Assembly: GCF_003428625.2 (NCBI RefSeq)
Contig: NZ_QVQT02000007.1
Coordinates: 124,001 to 188,000, forward strand
Direction of reading: 5' to 3'
From: Paracidobacterium acidisoli
Lineage (GTDB): Bacteria > Acidobacteriota > Terriglobia > Terriglobales > Acidobacteriaceae
DNA length: 64,000 nt
Positions 25,559 to 33,566 of this stretch are shown in pieces. Under the pieces are notes generated by a model. The model worked only from the letters and a program-made list of their open reading frames with translations. It was not told the origin of the DNA and searched no databases. The position numbers and the translations under genes were made by a program. Within the stretch, counting starts at the first letter, position 1. Each line of letters begins with the position of its first letter.

Positions 25559-27157
25559 CTACCACTGCTCGTGATCGATGCTCTCCGCGCTGCGATCTTT
25601 CAGCACCGCGCTGCCGAAGCTGCGGAAATCGCGGACATTGCGCAGATCGAAGGCCGCTGTGCCTTTTGGAATGCGCAGGCGAAACAGGTCCAGCCCCTCC
25701 ACATCTTCGGCCCAGACCGCGGGCCGCGCATCGGCTTTCACTGTGGCGATCTCGACGTTGCTGAATTCGAGGTTCTTCGCATGGCGCAAAAAGAAGCCGC
25801 TCGCCGGCAGAGTGCCGAACATGCTCGCCTCCGGATAACCAGCCGGCAGGGTGGGTGGCTGAAGGCTCGCCCATTCACTGCCGCCTCCGCCCATCTGCTG
25901 CAGATAGACGTCGCTTATCTTTATGTCTTCGATTCGGTTGCCGGGGATTCCCGCAATGATCGAGGGATACTCTGCCACCGCGCCGGAGCTGCTGATATTC
26001 GAGATCAGCACACGCCGCAGCACACCGGGAGCAACACCCGCCGGTCCGCGCATCCGCGACTCCAGCCGCAGAAACAGCGGCGAGTGCACGACGTTGCGCA
26101 TCGTCAGATTCGAGATCGTGATGTCTTCGATCAGCGCACCGTCGGCCGTCTCCAGCGCGAGTCCACGGCAGGTGTCGAAGATACAGTTTGTGATCGTGAT
26201 GTTTTTAAAGCCGCCGTTCGACTCCGTACCACACTTGATGCGGCCGACCGCTTTGCGCACATCCGAGTACGTATGCCGCTTCCAGGTGCCGTCGAGCATC
26301 GTGCCGAACTCGTAGCCCCCGGTCACGTAGCAATCGGAGATGGTGACGTTCTCCGTGGCGCGCGCATAGCCCAGCGCGAAGGAGCTCTTGGGGCAGATAG
26401 CATCGTCCCAGGGTGAGTTCACGGCGCAGTTCGATACGCGGACATTGCGGCAGCAGTCTATGTCGATGCCGTCGCGGTTCGTATCGATCTTCAGTCCGTC
26501 GATCAGCACATTGTCCACCCCGGTAAGCAGAATGCCGAAGTGTCCGCCCATCAGGATGGAGAAATCGCGGAGGGTCACGTTGCGGCTGTTCTTCAGCGCG
26601 ATGGCTTTGTTGCCCACGCCGGGGCTCTCTGCGCGCGGGAACTCATTTGCTTCGCCACGGCTCAGCCCTTTGCCCCGGATCAGACCGGGGCCGAAGATCG
26701 AGACATCTTCCAGACCTTCGCCCCAGATCAGACTGTTGGGCCAGTGATTGTGGCCGAAGTCCTGGTATGACTCCCACGGCTGCGGCGGACCCGCAGGGTC
26801 ATATCCGCCCGTCGTCGTTCCCTCTTTCGGAACATCGGCCGCGAGAATGGTCGCGCCCGCATCGAGATGCAAAGAGATATGACTCTTCAGGCGAATCGTA
26901 TAGCAGGCGTATGTTCCTGCCGGAAAAAATATCGTTCCGCCGCCTGCGGCCGCCGCTGCTTCAATCGCTTTGTTGACCGAGGGCGTATCAATGGTTTTGC
27001 CGTCGCCCGTGGCCCCGTAGGTTCTTACATCGAACACGCTGTCCGCCCGATGCGCGTCGCGAGAGCCGCCGGCGTGCGACTGCGCATGAAGATCCGAAGA
27101 GAGACCGGCAACCAGCATTCCGCATGAGCTGCGGCGAAGAAAATCTCTGCGAAACAT
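25559..27157 (-). CDS. GH28 family glycoside hydrolase (polygalacturonase/rhamnogalacturonase-like)
   Basis: A 532-residue protein with a Tat-like signal (RRDFLRRSS at residues 3-11) and a right-handed parallel beta-helix. The GH28 landmarks are DTNRDGID at 225-232 (NTDGxD variant), SPWDDAICP with Asp251-Asp252, and GRIKCG with RIK at 306-308. The usual GHG triplet is replaced by TGGYEFGTM, so the substrate may differ from plain polygalacturonan. The N-terminal FDVRTYGATGDG is the pectate-lyase-superfamily opening. It would act in the periplasm or outside the cell on pectin or rhamnogalacturonan. It follows the GH10 gene by 47 bases, as the last gene of the receptor 1 cluster. Confidence 0.88.
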   Translation of the reverse strand: MFRRDFLRRSSCGMLVAGLSSDLHAQSHAGGSRDAHRADSVFDVRTYGATGDGKTIDTPSVNKAIEAAAAAGGGTIFFPAGTYACYTIRLKSHISLHLDAGATILAADVPKEGTTTGGYDPAGPPQPWESYQDFGHNHWPNSLIWGEGLEDVSIFGPGLIRGKGLSRGEANEFPRAESPGVGNKAIALKNSRNVTLRDFSILMGGHFGILLTGVDNVLIDGLKIDTNRDGIDIDCCRNVRVSNCAVNSPWDDAICPKSSFALGYARATENVTISDCYVTGGYEFGTMLDGTWKRHTYSDVRKAVGRIKCGTESNGGFKNITITNCIFDTCRGLALETADGALIEDITISNLTMRNVVHSPLFLRLESRMRGPAGVAPGVLRRVLISNISSSGAVAEYPSIIAGIPGNRIEDIKISDVYLQQMGGGGSEWASLQPPTLPAGYPEASMFGTLPASGFFLRHAKNLEFSNVEIATVKADARPAVWAEDVEGLDLFRLRIPKGTAAFDLRNVRDFRSFGSAVLKDRSAESIDHEQW

Positions 27158-27204
27158 TCTTTCTCCTCTTTCAGGCCCTGTTTTCTCAATCAGACTCAGC
27201 CGGT

Positions 27205-28368
27205 TCAGACGCGCCGGTGGTCGAAGCTGTCACGAACGGCAAAGTATGCCGGCTTCGGTTTGAAATCGCTGTCGAAGGGCAGCGATCGCTGCGGACGATT
27301 CGGCTGCTTCCTGTGGTGTGTCGGTCCATCATTCAGCCAGGTAAAGCGATCCGTAATGCCCCAGGTGAGCACGGCCTTTACAGCGGGACTGGCCAGCGCA
27401 ACCTGCAGATAGTCGCTGTAGATCTTCGCAATCGCCGCATCGCGCTTCTCCACGTCGTTGTACGCCAGATCGTCTTCATTTACGTCCAGCTCGGTGAGAA
27501 AGACCTGCAGCCCCATCTGCCGGATGCTCTCCATATAGTCAGCCAGTCCCTTGCCGAACCCATACGGCTGCCCCGCCTTCACGTGGCTCTGTATGCCGAC
27601 CGCATCGAGCGGCACGTTGCGCTGCTTCATGCCGCGCAGCAGCTCCAGAATCAGCCTTCGCCGCTCCGCATCTTCCTTATCGTCGAACTCAACTCCGTAA
27701 TCGTTGTAGGTCAGCAGCACATTCGGATCGGCCGCGCGTGCCGTGTGAAACGCGAGATCAATATATCCGGGTCCCATCTGTTCGAACCAGAAAGACTTTC
27801 TCAGCCCGTCGGTGCGTCCGTCCGACGGCAGGATCGCTTCGTTCACCACATCCCAGGACTGCAGCCGCCCGGCATAGTGCCTGCACACCGTGGTGATGTG
27901 ATCGATAAAGAGCTGGCGCGTGTCAGGCCGGTTCTGATCGGTTTTGATCCAGTCGGGCACGGAGTTATGCCAGCACAGAGTGTGCCCGCGCATCTCCATG
28001 TGGTTGTGATGGGCAAAGGCAAGCAGCGCATCTCCCTGCGTAAAGTCATAGCGGTCGCGGGAAGGCCGCAGCGCAACCCACTTCAGCTCGGACGACGGCA
28101 CGACAATGCCGCACTGCTCGCTGAGCAGGCGCGCATACTCCGGCAGGGTCAGCAGGTCATGCACGCGAACCGCCGATCCATAAACAAGGCCGTGCGCATG
28201 CGCGTGCGCACGAAGCGAGTGCCTGCCTCTCAGCTTTTCTGTCTCCGGCGGCAGCTTCGCGGAATCCGCAGCATCCTGCGCAACGAGGTAAGGAACAGCA
28301 AATCCGGCCGCACCAAGGACCATGGCGGCCTTGAATCCGTCTTTCAAAAGATCACGACGCGTCAGCAT
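27205..28368 (-). CDS. GH10 endo-1,4-beta-xylanase
   Basis: A 387-residue secreted enzyme with a Tat-type signal (TRRDLLKDG at residues 3-11, hydrophobic stretch to about residue 30). The GH10 barrel shows GHTLCWHNSVPDW, acid/base Glu177 in WDVVNEAI and nucleophile Glu293 in VFLTELDVNE, plus LTWGITDRFTWL near the end. It cleaves internal bonds of xylan backbones. The start at ATG 28368 has GGAG six bases upstream; the longer open frame upstream is part of the receptor gene on another frame. It lies between receptor 1 and the GH28 gene, after a strong hairpin terminator. Confidence 0.95.
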   Translation of the reverse strand: MLTRRDLLKDGFKAAMVLGAAGFAVPYLVAQDAADSAKLPPETEKLRGRHSLRAHAHAHGLVYGSAVRVHDLLTLPEYARLLSEQCGIVVPSSELKWVALRPSRDRYDFTQGDALLAFAHHNHMEMRGHTLCWHNSVPDWIKTDQNRPDTRQLFIDHITTVCRHYAGRLQSWDVVNEAILPSDGRTDGLRKSFWFEQMGPGYIDLAFHTARAADPNVLLTYNDYGVEFDDKEDAERRRLILELLRGMKQRNVPLDAVGIQSHVKAGQPYGFGKGLADYMESIRQMGLQVFLTELDVNEDDLAYNDVEKRDAAIAKIYSDYLQVALASPAVKAVLTWGITDRFTWLNDGPTHHRKQPNRPQRSLPFDSDFKPKPAYFAVRDSFDHRRV

Positions 28369-28400
28369 TGCATCTCCACTCTGCGTTGACGTGCGTTTGA

Positions 28401-28434
28401 GAAAAAATCGCCGTGTGGTGTGCAGCCACACGGC
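28401..28434 (-). terminator. Intrinsic terminator after TonB receptor 1
   Basis: A perfect 9-bp stem GCCGTGTGG/CCACACGGC with a 7-base loop is followed on the minus strand by GATTTTTT. It lies between the receptor stop and the xylanase start, so it should lower expression of the downstream enzymes relative to the receptor unless transcription reads through. Confidence 0.8.
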
Positions 28435-28457
28435 GTAAGGGGAGACTTTGACTCTGT

Positions 28458-31400
28458 TCAGAACAGCAGCTTGAGAGAGAACTGCGCGATACGCGGATCG
28501 TTGGTCACATCGGAGTTCTGCGGCGCAGTACCCGTGATCCGGCCGAACGAGGACGTATCCGTTGTATTCGGATCGCCAAGGTTCGTACGGTTCAGCACAT
28601 TGAAGTACTCCGCGCGGAACTGCAGGTTCAGCCGCTCGTAAAGCGGGAAGGTGCGGATCAGGCCCACATCCCAGTCGCTGTAATTCGGGCCGATGAATTC
28701 GCCCTTCTGCGTATTGCCGAAGGTGCCCGCCGGGTTGGTGGTAAAGGCCGCCGGGTTGAGCCAGTTTTTGCATGGGGTGCCTGAGCCGCAGGCATTGCCC
28801 CCGTAGGCTCCCGTACCCAGATACACTGCGCGGTCGCGATCCTGATAGCTGCCCGAGTTGTTATTCGAGCCCGACAGAACCGTCAGCGGATCGCCGCTGC
28901 GGAAGGAGTAGATGCCCTGGGTCTGCCAGTTGTTCACCACATAACGCAGCGCCGCTGCGCCCGACTGCAGCTTCGGAAGCGCCCACTCATAGGAGAGCGA
29001 AATCACGTTGCGATGATCGAACTCGGTCGGACCATAATCGAGCCGCTTGTAATTCGGCATGTAGGTCGGAAAGACATATGACTGTCCCGTCAGCCCGGCT
29101 GTGGCGCTGGCGTTGTAGGGCAGATCGCTGAGCGACTTCGACCAGGTGTAGTTGAGCAGGAAGGAAAGGCCGTGGCTGAGCTGCTTGGTCAGCGACGCCT
29201 GCAGCGAGTGGTACGATACGTTGCCTCCGGTGTTCACAAAGGCCATCTGCTGCGTCAGTCCGCTGGCCACACCCGACGGTGTGTACTGATACACGCGCTG
29301 CCCCTGCTTCGGCCCTGAGATATAGACCGAATTGACGTCCGTATCTTCCCATTCGTGACTGCCGTGGCTGCCCACGTAAGCCAGCCGCATGGAAAGATTG
29401 CCCGTAAGCTGCTGCTCCAGCGTCAGGTTCCAGTTGTAATTCACAGGAACGTGAAAGCCGTTGTACGGATCGAACGAGATATAAGGCTGAGGCGAGATCG
29501 GCGCCGTGGACGGCGGCGGCTGCGGAGCCGGAAACGGATTCGTGATGCCCGCGTAGGGATTCGAGAAGTTGCCGGGCGCATTGTTCGGATAATTTATGCC
29601 CACCGCTGTTACAAAAGGAGAGTTGTTGGAGAAGATGTTGTTGAATACGCCGCTGAGGCGCGTCTCATAGAACATGCCGAAGCCGCCGCGGATAGCCGTT
29701 CTTCCGTCACCGGAGGCGTCATAGGCAAAGCCGACACGCGGCATGATGTGATTGAAGTTGGTGTCCACACCCTCGGGATTGAAGCCCGCATCACCGGCAA
29801 ACAGCAGCCCGATCGGCGCATTGGGATAGACCGCCGAGTGCTGGCTCGCATCGAAGGCCGCCGGGCTGAAGCCGCCCATGCGGTTCTGAATCTCATGCCA
29901 GGGAAAGAACGGCTCATAGCGCACGCCGTAATCGAGCGTCAGGCGGCGATTCATCTTCCAGCTGTCCTGCGCGTAGAAACCATAGAAGTGGCCGCGGTTA
30001 TTGAAGAACTGCCCCGAGGCCTGATTGAACGTGGTCAGATCGCCGAGCAGAAAGCTGGCGATGCCGTTTCCTGTGCCGTTCGATGTGAAGAAAAACTGTC
30101 CCGGCTGCTCGTAGTCGTTCTCAATATCGATCTTCGAGATCTCCGCGTGGAAGCCGAAGCCGATATTGTGCGATCCGATCACATAGTGCACATCGTCGTT
30201 GACGGAATAATTGGCTCGGCCGAACTCCGCCTGCGGATTGTCGCCCACCGTAAATCCGGCCGGCGCGCCGCCGTTCACCTGAATCTCGTTGATCTGTTTG
30301 ATAGCAGGCTGCCAGATGTTCACGCCCAGATCGCCCACGTCCACGCTGCTGGCGACCGGTCCGCGGGTGGAATCCTCAAGCTGATAGTTCGCGGTGAATT
30401 CGTTCAGCAGATGATCGTTGAAGGTATGCCGCTCCGCCACCAGCGCATTGTTATACGAGATCAGCGCCTGATCGGAATAGGTCAGCAGGTTCGACGGATC
30501 AAGCACACCCTGCAGCTGAAAGCGGTCGTAGTAATAACGAGCTGTCGCGTGATCGTTGCTGCCAAGATCCTGATCGTACCGGCCCATGCCTTCGTTGTAA
30601 GTCTCATTCGTCGGCTTGCGATACGTATAGGAGCCGCTTGCATTGGCGGGAGGCAGATACTTCAGCAGCGCAAGCGATGAGGCGTTGAAGCTGGCGGGGT
30701 TGATATAGGTGGTGCCATTGGTGCAGGGATAGCTCGGCATGCAGCCGGTGAAGTTACCGGCCAGCTCCGAGGTCGAAGGCAGTGTCGAAGCCGTCGTGGC
30801 GCTGGACACATCGTGGTATGTCTCTCTCTGATAGCCGACAAAGAAGAACGCCTTGTGCCCCGAAAACAGGTGCGGAATCGCTACCGGGCCGCCAAAGGTG
30901 CCGCCGAACTGGTTCCGCTTCAGCGGATCGACGACCTTTACGCCGTTGGCATAGCTGAAGTAGTTGGCGGCATTGAAGACGCCGTTGCGCAGATATTCGA
31001 AAGCATCGCCGTGATACTGGTTGGTGCCGCTCCGCGTGATGATGTTCACCACGCCGCCGGCATTCTGGCCATACTGCGCGTTGTAATTGCTCGTCTGAAC
31101 GCTGAACTCCTGCAGCGCATCGGGGAACGGGAACGGATCGTTCACATTGGTGTACTCGTCCACGTTGTTCGCGCCGTCCAGCAGATAGTCCGTCTGGTTG
31201 GCCAGCGTTCCGTTGGCCGAGATCGTCACCACCACCGGGAAGCTCTTGGTGGTTCCCTGATCGGTCTGCGCATCCGGGGCTGCCACCACGCCGGCCACCA
31301 GCTCCGTCAGCGAGGCCGCATTGCGGCCGTCCAGCGGCAGATCGTTGACGCTCTTCTGCGTCACCACCTGTGACAGCGTGCCCGTGGTCGTGTCCACCTG

Positions 31401-31799
31401 TGGCGGCGCCGCGGAGACATTGACCGTCTGCGTCGTGCTGCCCACCTGCAGAGCAATATTTACTGTGGCCGCCTGGTCCGCCTGCAGCACGACCCCCTTC
31501 TGCAGATAGCTGGAGAAGCCGGCTTCCGAGACCGAAATGGTGTACTCGGCCGGAGGCAGCGAGGGAAACACATAGCTGCCGTCGCTGTTGGAGACCACCG
31601 TCGTCTGCTCATTGGTGCCGACGCGTGTCGCGACCACGTGCGCATTGGGCACAACGGCCCCGGTTGTGTCGGTAACGACTCCCGTAATCCGTCCCAGACC
31701 CTGGGCCAGCGCGGCCGGGCCGGTCAGACCAGCCCAGATCAGCGCAATCGCCACCAGGACCCATAACGAATGAGCCGACTTCTTAAACGGTACTGCCAT
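28458..31799 (-). CDS. TonB-dependent receptor 1, Oar-type with carboxypeptidase-regulatory-like domain
   Basis: A 1113-residue outer-membrane protein. Signal peptide at about residues 1-32 (ends AALAQ). Residues 33-120 form the CarboxypepD_reg-like Ig-type domain (GRITGVVTDTTGAVVPNAHV). The plug follows (LPLDGRNAASLTELVAGV, and the NIITRSGTNQYHGDAFEYLR strand typical of Oar proteins), then a large beta-barrel ending in Leu-Leu-Phe with the C-terminal aromatic residue used by the BAM machinery. It probably imports oligosaccharides released by the adjacent GH10 and GH28 enzymes. No SusD-like partner is present. Substrate is inferred from neighbours only. Confidence 0.92.
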   Translation of the reverse strand: MAVPFKKSAHSLWVLVAIALIWAGLTGPAALAQGLGRITGVVTDTTGAVVPNAHVVATRVGTNEQTTVVSNSDGSYVFPSLPPAEYTISVSEAGFSSYLQKGVVLQADQAATVNIALQVGSTTQTVNVSAAPPQVDTTTGTLSQVVTQKSVNDLPLDGRNAASLTELVAGVVAAPDAQTDQGTTKSFPVVVTISANGTLANQTDYLLDGANNVDEYTNVNDPFPFPDALQEFSVQTSNYNAQYGQNAGGVVNIITRSGTNQYHGDAFEYLRNGVFNAANYFSYANGVKVVDPLKRNQFGGTFGGPVAIPHLFSGHKAFFFVGYQRETYHDVSSATTASTLPSTSELAGNFTGCMPSYPCTNGTTYINPASFNASSLALLKYLPPANASGSYTYRKPTNETYNEGMGRYDQDLGSNDHATARYYYDRFQLQGVLDPSNLLTYSDQALISYNNALVAERHTFNDHLLNEFTANYQLEDSTRGPVASSVDVGDLGVNIWQPAIKQINEIQVNGGAPAGFTVGDNPQAEFGRANYSVNDDVHYVIGSHNIGFGFHAEISKIDIENDYEQPGQFFFTSNGTGNGIASFLLGDLTTFNQASGQFFNNRGHFYGFYAQDSWKMNRRLTLDYGVRYEPFFPWHEIQNRMGGFSPAAFDASQHSAVYPNAPIGLLFAGDAGFNPEGVDTNFNHIMPRVGFAYDASGDGRTAIRGGFGMFYETRLSGVFNNIFSNNSPFVTAVGINYPNNAPGNFSNPYAGITNPFPAPQPPPSTAPISPQPYISFDPYNGFHVPVNYNWNLTLEQQLTGNLSMRLAYVGSHGSHEWEDTDVNSVYISGPKQGQRVYQYTPSGVASGLTQQMAFVNTGGNVSYHSLQASLTKQLSHGLSFLLNYTWSKSLSDLPYNASATAGLTGQSYVFPTYMPNYKRLDYGPTEFDHRNVISLSYEWALPKLQSGAAALRYVVNNWQTQGIYSFRSGDPLTVLSGSNNNSGSYQDRDRAVYLGTGAYGGNACGSGTPCKNWLNPAAFTTNPAGTFGNTQKGEFIGPNYSDWDVGLIRTFPLYERLNLQFRAEYFNVLNRTNLGDPNTTDTSSFGRITGTAPQNSDVTNDPRIAQFSLKLLF

Positions 31800-31885
31800 A
31801 ACTCACGCCTCCATCTGTGCTGCAAACCTGCAGTGCTGCTCTTTATCTTCAACAAGGAAATAAATTCACAATTGAAACCGAAAAC

Positions 31886-31915
31886 ATCGTAGTCAACCTG
31901 TTGAAGCATTGTCAA
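31886..31915 (-). promoter_or_regulatory. Promoter for TonB receptor 1
   Basis: On the minus strand a perfect TTGACA (31915-31910) is followed after 18 bases by TACGAT (31891-31886). The leader to the ATG would be about 80 nt. Confidence 0.55.
31893..31904. promoter_or_regulatory. Palindrome TCAACCTGTTGA in the receptor 1 promoter spacer
   Basis: Arms TCAAC and GTTGA pair perfectly around CT, and lie wholly between the -35 and -10 boxes. A further GTCAAC overlaps the -35. A repressor bound here would block RNA polymerase. The binding protein is unknown. Confidence 0.4.
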
Positions 31916-32076
31916 CGGCGGTGGTCAGACCTTTGAAGAAGCCCCATAAATACAATGGTTTGGCCACCTCGCTTCAACGGGATCGCGCTGCGCCGTCGAA
32001 ATACCATCTGTGATCCGCGATGCCCGGGTGAATCTGTTTCCGTGGGGATGACGCGCCATCTCCTTCGGGCAGTTGC

Positions 32077-32082
32077 TATAAT
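32077..32082 (+). promoter_or_regulatory. Candidate -10 box for the transmembrane regulator gene
   Basis: GCTATAAT gives a perfect -10. The start codon is only 18 bases beyond it, with a GGAAGG ribosome binding site between, so the leader would be about 12 nt. No clear -35. Confidence 0.45.
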
Positions 32083-32100
32083 TTCGCCCACCGGAAGGCC

Positions 32101-33375
32101 ATGATCAGTTCTTTACTGGAAATCGAGGAGAACGTTGAACCGGACAAGGGAATGGTTCGCGAACAGCTCGCGCTGCTTGTGGAAGATCATGCGTTCCGTT
32201 CGAGCAAGCGGTCCGTGGCCTTCCTTCGCTATGTGGTCGAGCAGACTCTGGAGGGTTCAGCGGAGCTTCTGAAAGAGCGCACCATCGGCATAGAGGTCTT
32301 TGGCCGCGACCCCTCTTACGACACCAGCGGCGATCATGTCGTGCGGACGGCAGCGACAGAGCTGCGCAAGCGTCTGGCTATCTATTATGGAGACGAGAAG
32401 CACAGATCCGAGCTAAGGATCGGTCTCCTTCCCGGCTCTTACATACCGCAGTTCACGCTTCCCGGTGGCGAAAGTGCAAAAGCATCCGAGCGTGCCGCCG
32501 CTCCGCGAAGCGCTCTCGATGAGCCGTCGGTGGTCGAGCCACTTCCACCTGCTGCCGCCATCGCCGCTTCCGCGCGGTTACCGCGAAAACTCCTTTATGC
32601 GGGTATTGCCGCCGCGGTCGTCGTGGCAGTGGCTGCGGGAGTCGCCGCGCTTCGCCCTGAATCGCCGCGCACCCGCTTCTGGAACCCGGTTCTCCGCAGC
32701 AGTGCTCCGGTGCTGATCGCCGTAGGCGATGTCCCCAAAGGCCCTCCCAGTATGTCCGCCACCGAAGGAGCGGATATTCCTCCGTCTCCCAAACCGGGCG
32801 AGCAGGACCCGCCGAGCGTTCCCTTTGCCGATACCGTAACCATCGCCCGCGTCACCAGCGTGCTGGCCGGCGCGGGCAAACATGTGCTCATTCGCCGGGA
32901 GGGCGCCAGCTCCTTCTCCGATCTTCGCGAAGGCCCGGTCGTGCTGATCGGCGCCTTCAATAATGAATGGAGCCTGCGCCTGACCCGTCCGCTCCGCTTC
33001 AGCCTGGCCATGGATGCCGCCCGCCGGGTCATCTATATCCGGGATCGCGATCATCCGGACAGCCGGCAGTGGAGCTGGAGTATCGACCGGCATGAGCCGG
33101 CGGCCAGCAAGGTGAGCAGCACTCCTCTTCATGACTATGCCCTGATCTCCCGGATCGCCAACTCGGAGACCGGCCAGGTCGTCGTGATCATCGGTGGCCT
33201 CTATACCTATGGAACCCAGGCCGCGGGTGAGTTTCTGGTCGATCCGCAGCTCATGTCTCTTGCCCGGTCGGTGCCGCTCGATACCACCAGAAAGAACCTG
33301 CAGATCGTTCTCGAGACCGACGTGACGGAAGAAACGCCGGGGCCGCCACGGATCGTCGCCGTCTCCAGTCACTGA
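32101..33375 (+). CDS. Winged-helix/transmembrane/periplasmic-domain regulator (one-component type)
   Basis: A 424-residue protein of three parts. Residues about 15-115 look like a winged-helix DNA-binding domain: RSSKRSVAFLRYVVEQTLEG, then LLKERTIGIEVFGRDPSYDT and HVVRTAATELRKRLAIYYGD, a pattern recurrent in acidobacterial regulators. Residues 164-184 are a single membrane helix after a Pro/Ala linker. Residues about 190-424 form an exported domain with VVLIGAFNNEWSLRLTRPLR and VVIIGGLYTYGTQAAGEFLV, which looks like a ligand-binding alpha/beta domain. The design parallels CadC/ToxR. It stands between divergent receptors 1 and 2, so a sensor of a wall-derived ligand controlling them is a reasonable inference. 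No experimental family name is known to me. Confidence 0.7.
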   Translation: MISSLLEIEENVEPDKGMVREQLALLVEDHAFRSSKRSVAFLRYVVEQTLEGSAELLKERTIGIEVFGRDPSYDTSGDHVVRTAATELRKRLAIYYGDEKHRSELRIGLLPGSYIPQFTLPGGESAKASERAAAPRSALDEPSVVEPLPPAAAIAASARLPRKLLYAGIAAAVVVAVAAGVAALRPESPRTRFWNPVLRSSAPVLIAVGDVPKGPPSMSATEGADIPPSPKPGEQDPPSVPFADTVTIARVTSVLAGAGKHVLIRREGASSFSDLREGPVVLIGAFNNEWSLRLTRPLRFSLAMDAARRVIYIRDRDHPDSRQWSWSIDRHEPAASKVSSTPLHDYALISRIANSETGQVVVIIGGLYTYGTQAAGEFLVDPQLMSLARSVPLDTTRKNLQIVLETDVTEETPGPPRIVAVSSH

Positions 33376-33566
33376 ATCCGGATCGGCGTACGCGGGCTCT
33401 CTGTCGCATTTCTCTTCCATTTTCCGGGGAAATTCTGGAAATCTGACGGTCAGGAGCCGTCCTCGTCTCTGCAAAGCCGCCTGCGTTCTGTATAACCATC
33501 GCGATTCGGTACGGCCTCTTCTCTTCCCCCTCCCAGCCGCAACCGGACGATTGGAGAAAACAGAGC

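Larger units (their letters stand above)
31800..32100. other. Divergent intergenic region between receptor 1 and the transmembrane regulator
   Basis: These 301 bases hold no gene. They carry a well-formed minus-strand promoter for receptor 1, a 12-bp palindrome within it, and a plus-strand TATAAT just before the regulator gene. The layout would let the regulator control both sides. Confidence 0.7.

Noticed and set aside
29355-30680. Plus-strand open frame inside TonB receptor 1
   Set aside because: Rich in Arg, Val, Ile and Ala with no motif; receptor 1 is certain on the other strand. The same holds for 40340-41767 inside receptor 3, 57761-58855 inside the double esterase and 43411-44490 inside the rhamnosidase.
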